From Oscillibacter sp. UBA6647 (GTDB lineage: Bacteria; Bacillota; Clostridia; Oscillospirales; Oscillospiraceae), in the NCBI GenBank assembly GCA_002455655.1, contig DKLF01000032.1, positions 1 to 53,298 on the forward strand: a stretch of 53,298 nucleotides of DNA, written 5' to 3'. The translations under genes were made by a program, and so were the position numbers. The notes under the pieces are model-generated. The model did not search any database and was not told where the DNA came from. It worked only from the letters and a program-made list of their open reading frames with translations. Of the stretch, positions 50,422 through 53,298 are shown one piece after another. Each line of letters starts with the position of its first letter. Within the stretch, counting starts at the first letter, position 1.

Positions 50422-52557
50422 TTAATATTTTCCCGCCTTGTATGCAAGGCTCACGTAGTCATCATGCGCTTCTGCCGGCAACATTGCGACCTGTGTTTTT
50501 TCTTCAGCCAGATACGCAGAAAACTGCTGCGTATCAGTAAGCTTAAACTTACTAACCTCATGCTGCAAGGTCTGGGCCTGGGCTGCCAACTCCTCGCTGG
50601 AAGCGGAGCTTTCTTCCGCAGTGGCGGCATTTGTCTGTACCACTGCCGAAACCTGTGACAAGCCTTCGTTAATTTGTTCAATCGAAGCTGCCTGCTCGCT
50701 GGTGGCGGTTTCAATTTCGCGAATAGACTGCACAGCCAATTCCGCCTTTTCAGCAGCTTCTATCAAACGGTTTAATGTGTCCGCAGCCAGTTTTTCTCCT
50801 TCGGATACAGTTGTAACTGATTTTTCAATCAACGCAGCCGTTTGCTTGGCTGCTTCCGCAGATTTTGCCGCAAGGTTGCGCACTTCATCGGCTACCACAG
50901 CAAAACCCTTTCCGGCGCTTCCGGCGCGCGCTGCTTCCACAGCGGCATTCAGCGCAAGAATGTTGGTCTGGAAAGCAATATCCTCCACCAACTTGGTGAT
51001 TTTGGAGATTTCCTGGGAAGTCGTACTGATTTCCTGTATGGAGGTGTTAAGCCGCTGCATGTGGTCGTTACTCTCTGTGATATTATTTTCCGCTTGTTCA
51101 ACATACCTCACGGATTTCTGAACATTTGCAGTATTCAGTTCCGCTTGCTGGGTTACGCTTGCGATAGAAGCGTTTAACTCTTCAACGGTTGCCGCCTGTT
51201 CTGTGGCTCCGGCTGCAAGGGCCTGCGCTGCGGCAGATACCTGATCCGCACCAGAGTTGACTTCTTCTGAGGTTGTGTTAATCAACAGCAATGTACGATT
51301 GAGGTTTGAGGAAATCAATTCGATTGCTTGCCTGATGGCAACAAAGTCCCCGGCATATTCAAGATTCATCGTAATCCGCATATCTCCGCGTGACATCTGC
51401 CCCAGCTTTTCCGAAATGTCGCGGATGTAGCTTTGCAGGGAGGAGATGGTTAAGCGCATTGCATCGGCCAATACGCCCAACTCATCGCCGGACTGATAGG
51501 TAAGTTCAGTATCCAAATTTCCCCGGGACAATTCAGAAGCAATCTGCGACATGCTTGTCAGGGGCTTTGCAATTGCTTTTCGGATGTAAAGAGTAAGAAC
51601 CGTGGCAACCAAAATCAAGAGGATCACCACGCCCAGAATTGAGAAAACAGTAGTAGTATTCAACGCGGCATTTATTTTCTCAATTGATACGCCTGTAAAG
51701 TAAATTCCGATAGCATTTCCGTCGCTGTCGATAATCGGGGAGTATACCGTAGCATAGGGCGACCCCAATATATCTGCATTTCCCTGATATTCAAGGCGGT
51801 CTTCCAGCACAGTCTTTGAAATCTTGGAATCCAGCTTTGTACCGATTGCACGCTGTCCATTTTGAATGACGGTGGTGTTGGCACGCTCGTCCCCAATAAA
51901 AATAGTAAATTCATTCCCCGTCATTTCCTTCATCCGATCAACAAAGGCGGGGTCCACCATAGAGTAGCCGGTTGATACGACGCCAATGGTCTTTCCCAAT
52001 GCATTTTTAACAGGTGCGCCAGTTCGGATGCTTAATTTAATTTCATTACCCAGATCAACATGAGTGGTAATTTCTCCGTCGAGTGCCATGGAGATATTCT
52101 TCTGTGAGATAACAGAATCACCGGTTTGATCGCTGTGCGTACGTGCCATAACAATTCCCTGCGCATTTGATACAGTGACAAAATCCACGTCCAGCCCCAT
52201 CGCAGTGCTTGCCTCTGCTGCTGCGAACTTTATGGCGGCTGCATCACCACTTTCCACTGCAAGAACCATGTTTTCGTAGCTGGCCATAGAGGTTGCTGCT
52301 CTTACAGAATCCTCCTGATAATCCTCCAAAACAGCTTGCATCGTATGGAGTGCAGCATTACTCCGCTCCTCATTGGCTTGCTCGATCAGCCGATAACTGC
52401 TGATTGACATGTAGGTAACGGTCAATGCACCTACAAGTAAAATTCCGCAGGTAGAAAACAGTGACAGTTTAAATCCGACTCTTTTGGTGAATGAAATTCC
52501 TCTGCTTTTTTGCAAATTGCTGTTCCCCGATTTCAGGGCCTTGGGTTTCATCTTCAT
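50422..52557 (-). CDS. Methyl-accepting chemotaxis protein with extracytoplasmic Cache-type sensor
   Basis: 711 residues. A basic N-terminus and a transmembrane helix at about 31-53 are followed by an extracytoplasmic sensor of about 240 residues (single Cache-like: DVDFVTVSNAQGIVMARTHS, GAPVKNALGKTIGVVSTGYS, YATVYSPIIDSDGNAIGIYF). A second helix (about 298-320), HAMP, a second HAMP-like linker and the MCP signalling domain come next, with the conserved hairpin tip KLVEDIAFQTNILALNAAVE and EAARAGSAGKGFAVVADEVR. The ligand is unknown. The ribosome binding site is GTGAGG at 10 nt. No che or fla genes are near, so it is an orphan receptor. Confidence 0.93.
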   Translation of the reverse strand: MKMKPKALKSGNSNLQKSRGISFTKRVGFKLSLFSTCGILLVGALTVTYMSISSYRLIEQANEERSNAALHTMQAVLEDYQEDSVRAATSMASYENMVLAVESGDAAAIKFAAAEASTAMGLDVDFVTVSNAQGIVMARTHSDQTGDSVISQKNISMALDGEITTHVDLGNEIKLSIRTGAPVKNALGKTIGVVSTGYSMVDPAFVDRMKEMTGNEFTIFIGDERANTTVIQNGQRAIGTKLDSKISKTVLEDRLEYQGNADILGSPYATVYSPIIDSDGNAIGIYFTGVSIEKINAALNTTTVFSILGVVILLILVATVLTLYIRKAIAKPLTSMSQIASELSRGNLDTELTYQSGDELGVLADAMRLTISSLQSYIRDISEKLGQMSRGDMRITMNLEYAGDFVAIRQAIELISSNLNRTLLLINTTSEEVNSGADQVSAAAQALAAGATEQAATVEELNASIASVTQQAELNTANVQKSVRYVEQAENNITESNDHMQRLNTSIQEISTTSQEISKITKLVEDIAFQTNILALNAAVEAARAGSAGKGFAVVADEVRNLAAKSAEAAKQTAALIEKSVTTVSEGEKLAADTLNRLIEAAEKAELAVQSIREIETATSEQAASIEQINEGLSQVSAVVQTNAATAEESSASSEELAAQAQTLQHEVSKFKLTDTQQFSAYLAEEKTQVAMLPAEAHDDYVSLAYKAGKY

Positions 52558-52607
52558 GCAACCGAATCCTCACTTCTTATTTTGATTTACGTCCCCGTAA
52601 TAGCAGC

Positions 52608-52633
52608 AATTTCAGACTGAGGAGTCTGAAATT
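52608..52633 (-). other. Perfect inverted repeat in the MCP leader
   Basis: AATTTCAGACT and AGTCTGAAATT around a 4-nt loop, about 50 nt upstream of the MCP start. No T-run follows on either strand; it may be an operator or an mRNA hairpin. The remaining 52634-52820 is AT-rich with no gene and no clear promoter. Confidence 0.5.
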
Positions 52634-52820
52634 CCATTTTGGGATTTGTCCATGTTTTGACTTCTTAAAAAATCTCCTTTAAGTTTCATTACAATTTTCT
52701 GAACCGCATGCTAGAATAAAATTTGCGTGTTTACTTTATAATATAATAATAGAGTGAAATAAACGGTTGCATTTGTCACAGTTTATTTGAAACCGTGCGT
52801 AAGACAGCTTTTCCCCTGAA

Positions 52821-53298
52821 TTATAAGGCACTTTTGGCAGGAGTGACCAGAGAATTGACGGCACATTCCGCAATACACATGTGCACAATGTGCAGTTCAT
52901 TAAACTTTTCAATGGCAATCTTTTTTTGCTCCATCAACGAGTGGGCGTAGATATTTAGAGTAATACCAACGCTGGAATGCCCCAATATCTCGCTGAGGGT
53001 TTTGATATCAACCCCAATTTCAAGGGCCCTTGTGGCAAAGGTATGGCGGATTGCATGGAATTTTCGATCCCGAATACCGGCGTCTTTCAAAACCCGCTTG
53101 TAAATGCGCTGATAAATACGAGGGTCAAAGGGGGCGGGGTTATCCGAGAGAATGTAGTTGTTTTCATTCATAGAATCCGGATCCCGCGCTCTTGCCAGCT
53201 CCAGCAAAAAGGCGGGCAAGGGAATTTTGCGTAAAGAAGCCTTGCTCTTGGGCGACCCCACATGGAGATATGTTTTTTCTCCGCTGCCTTTAAAATTT
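52821..53298 (-). CDS. Tyrosine recombinase/integrase (N-terminal part outside window)
   Basis: The last 158 residues of a phage-type site-specific recombinase; the frame is open to the window edge, so the apparent GTG start at 53261 is not the real one. Catalytic residues visible: Lys in GSPKSKASLRKIPLP, His and Arg in FHAIRHTFATRAL, His in LSEILGHSSVG and the nucleophile Tyr in TLNIYAHSLME. A slightly long tail (about 35 residues after the Tyr) contains CIAECAVNSL. It suggests that the region between tRNA-Leu and the window end belongs to, or was left by, an integrated element. Confidence 0.93.
   Translation of the reverse strand, partial: NFKGSGEKTYLHVGSPKSKASLRKIPLPAFLLELARARDPDSMNENNYILSDNPAPFDPRIYQRIYKRVLKDAGIRDRKFHAIRHTFATRALEIGVDIKTLSEILGHSSVGITLNIYAHSLMEQKKIAIEKFNELHIVHMCIAECAVNSLVTPAKSAL

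Overview
The window comes from a GC-rich, spore-forming, anaerobic member of the Bacillota, most likely the Clostridia family Oscillospiraceae (Oscillibacter/Flavonifractor-like). This is inferred from the gene set: FabK-type fatty-acid synthesis, a CIRCE-controlled hrcA-grpE-dnaK-dnaJ operon, SpoVAC, an RnfCDGEAB complex, a monomeric [FeFe] hydrogenase, SLH-domain surface proteins and DUF975/DUF4317/YitT-type proteins. No rRNA is present, so the species cannot be named.

Layout. (1) 1-5662, minus strand: a compact fatty-acid initiation operon acpP-accB-accC-accD-accA-fabH-fabK (fabK cut by the window edge). It is driven by a near-consensus sigma-A promoter with a dyad operator at its start point. 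(2) 5962-8196, plus: a MalY-type PLP C-S lyase and a FliB-like protein. (3) 8266-8794, plus: a stretch of about 500 nt with its own promoter, long-range complementarity and terminator but no convincing protein; it looks like an unrecognised structured RNA. (4) 9086-13655: DegV, glycerate kinase, a YedK/HMCES-type protein and a DUF4317 protein. (5) 14131-16649, minus: tRNA-Cys, tRNA-Gly, a lipoprotein, a LUD protein and a YitT protein. (6) 16711-21022, minus: a type IIA topoisomerase B/A pair. (7) 21376-24983, minus: spoVAC, a two-component system and a DUF4340 protein. (8) 25370-37834: hydrogenase, SLH-anchored phosphodiester glycosidase, a CmpB-type membrane protein, DUF975, then the six-gene rnf operon. 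(9) 38218-38641: a small divergent XRE regulator pair. (10) 38825-46267: heat-shock operon, PHP phosphatase, rpiB and a DUF4015 protein. (11) 46411-53298: tRNA-Leu followed by a region of lower GC with two small frameshifted genes around a three-operator divergent promoter, a giant collagen-like protein with a 27-residue super-repeat, a methyl-accepting chemotaxis protein and a truncated tyrosine recombinase. This last part has the look of an integrated element or its remains.

How the parts fit. Acc/Fab enzymes make malonyl-CoA and start acyl chains on AcpP. Rnf couples ferredoxin oxidation and NAD reduction to ion pumping, and the hydrogenase can draw on the same reduced ferredoxin pool. SpoVAC and the collagen-like protein (BclA-type layout) point to spore germination and spore surface functions. 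The MCP and FliB-like protein are compatible with motility, but no flagellar genes are in the window. Starts were chosen from visible ribosome binding sites, and several differ from the longest open frame.
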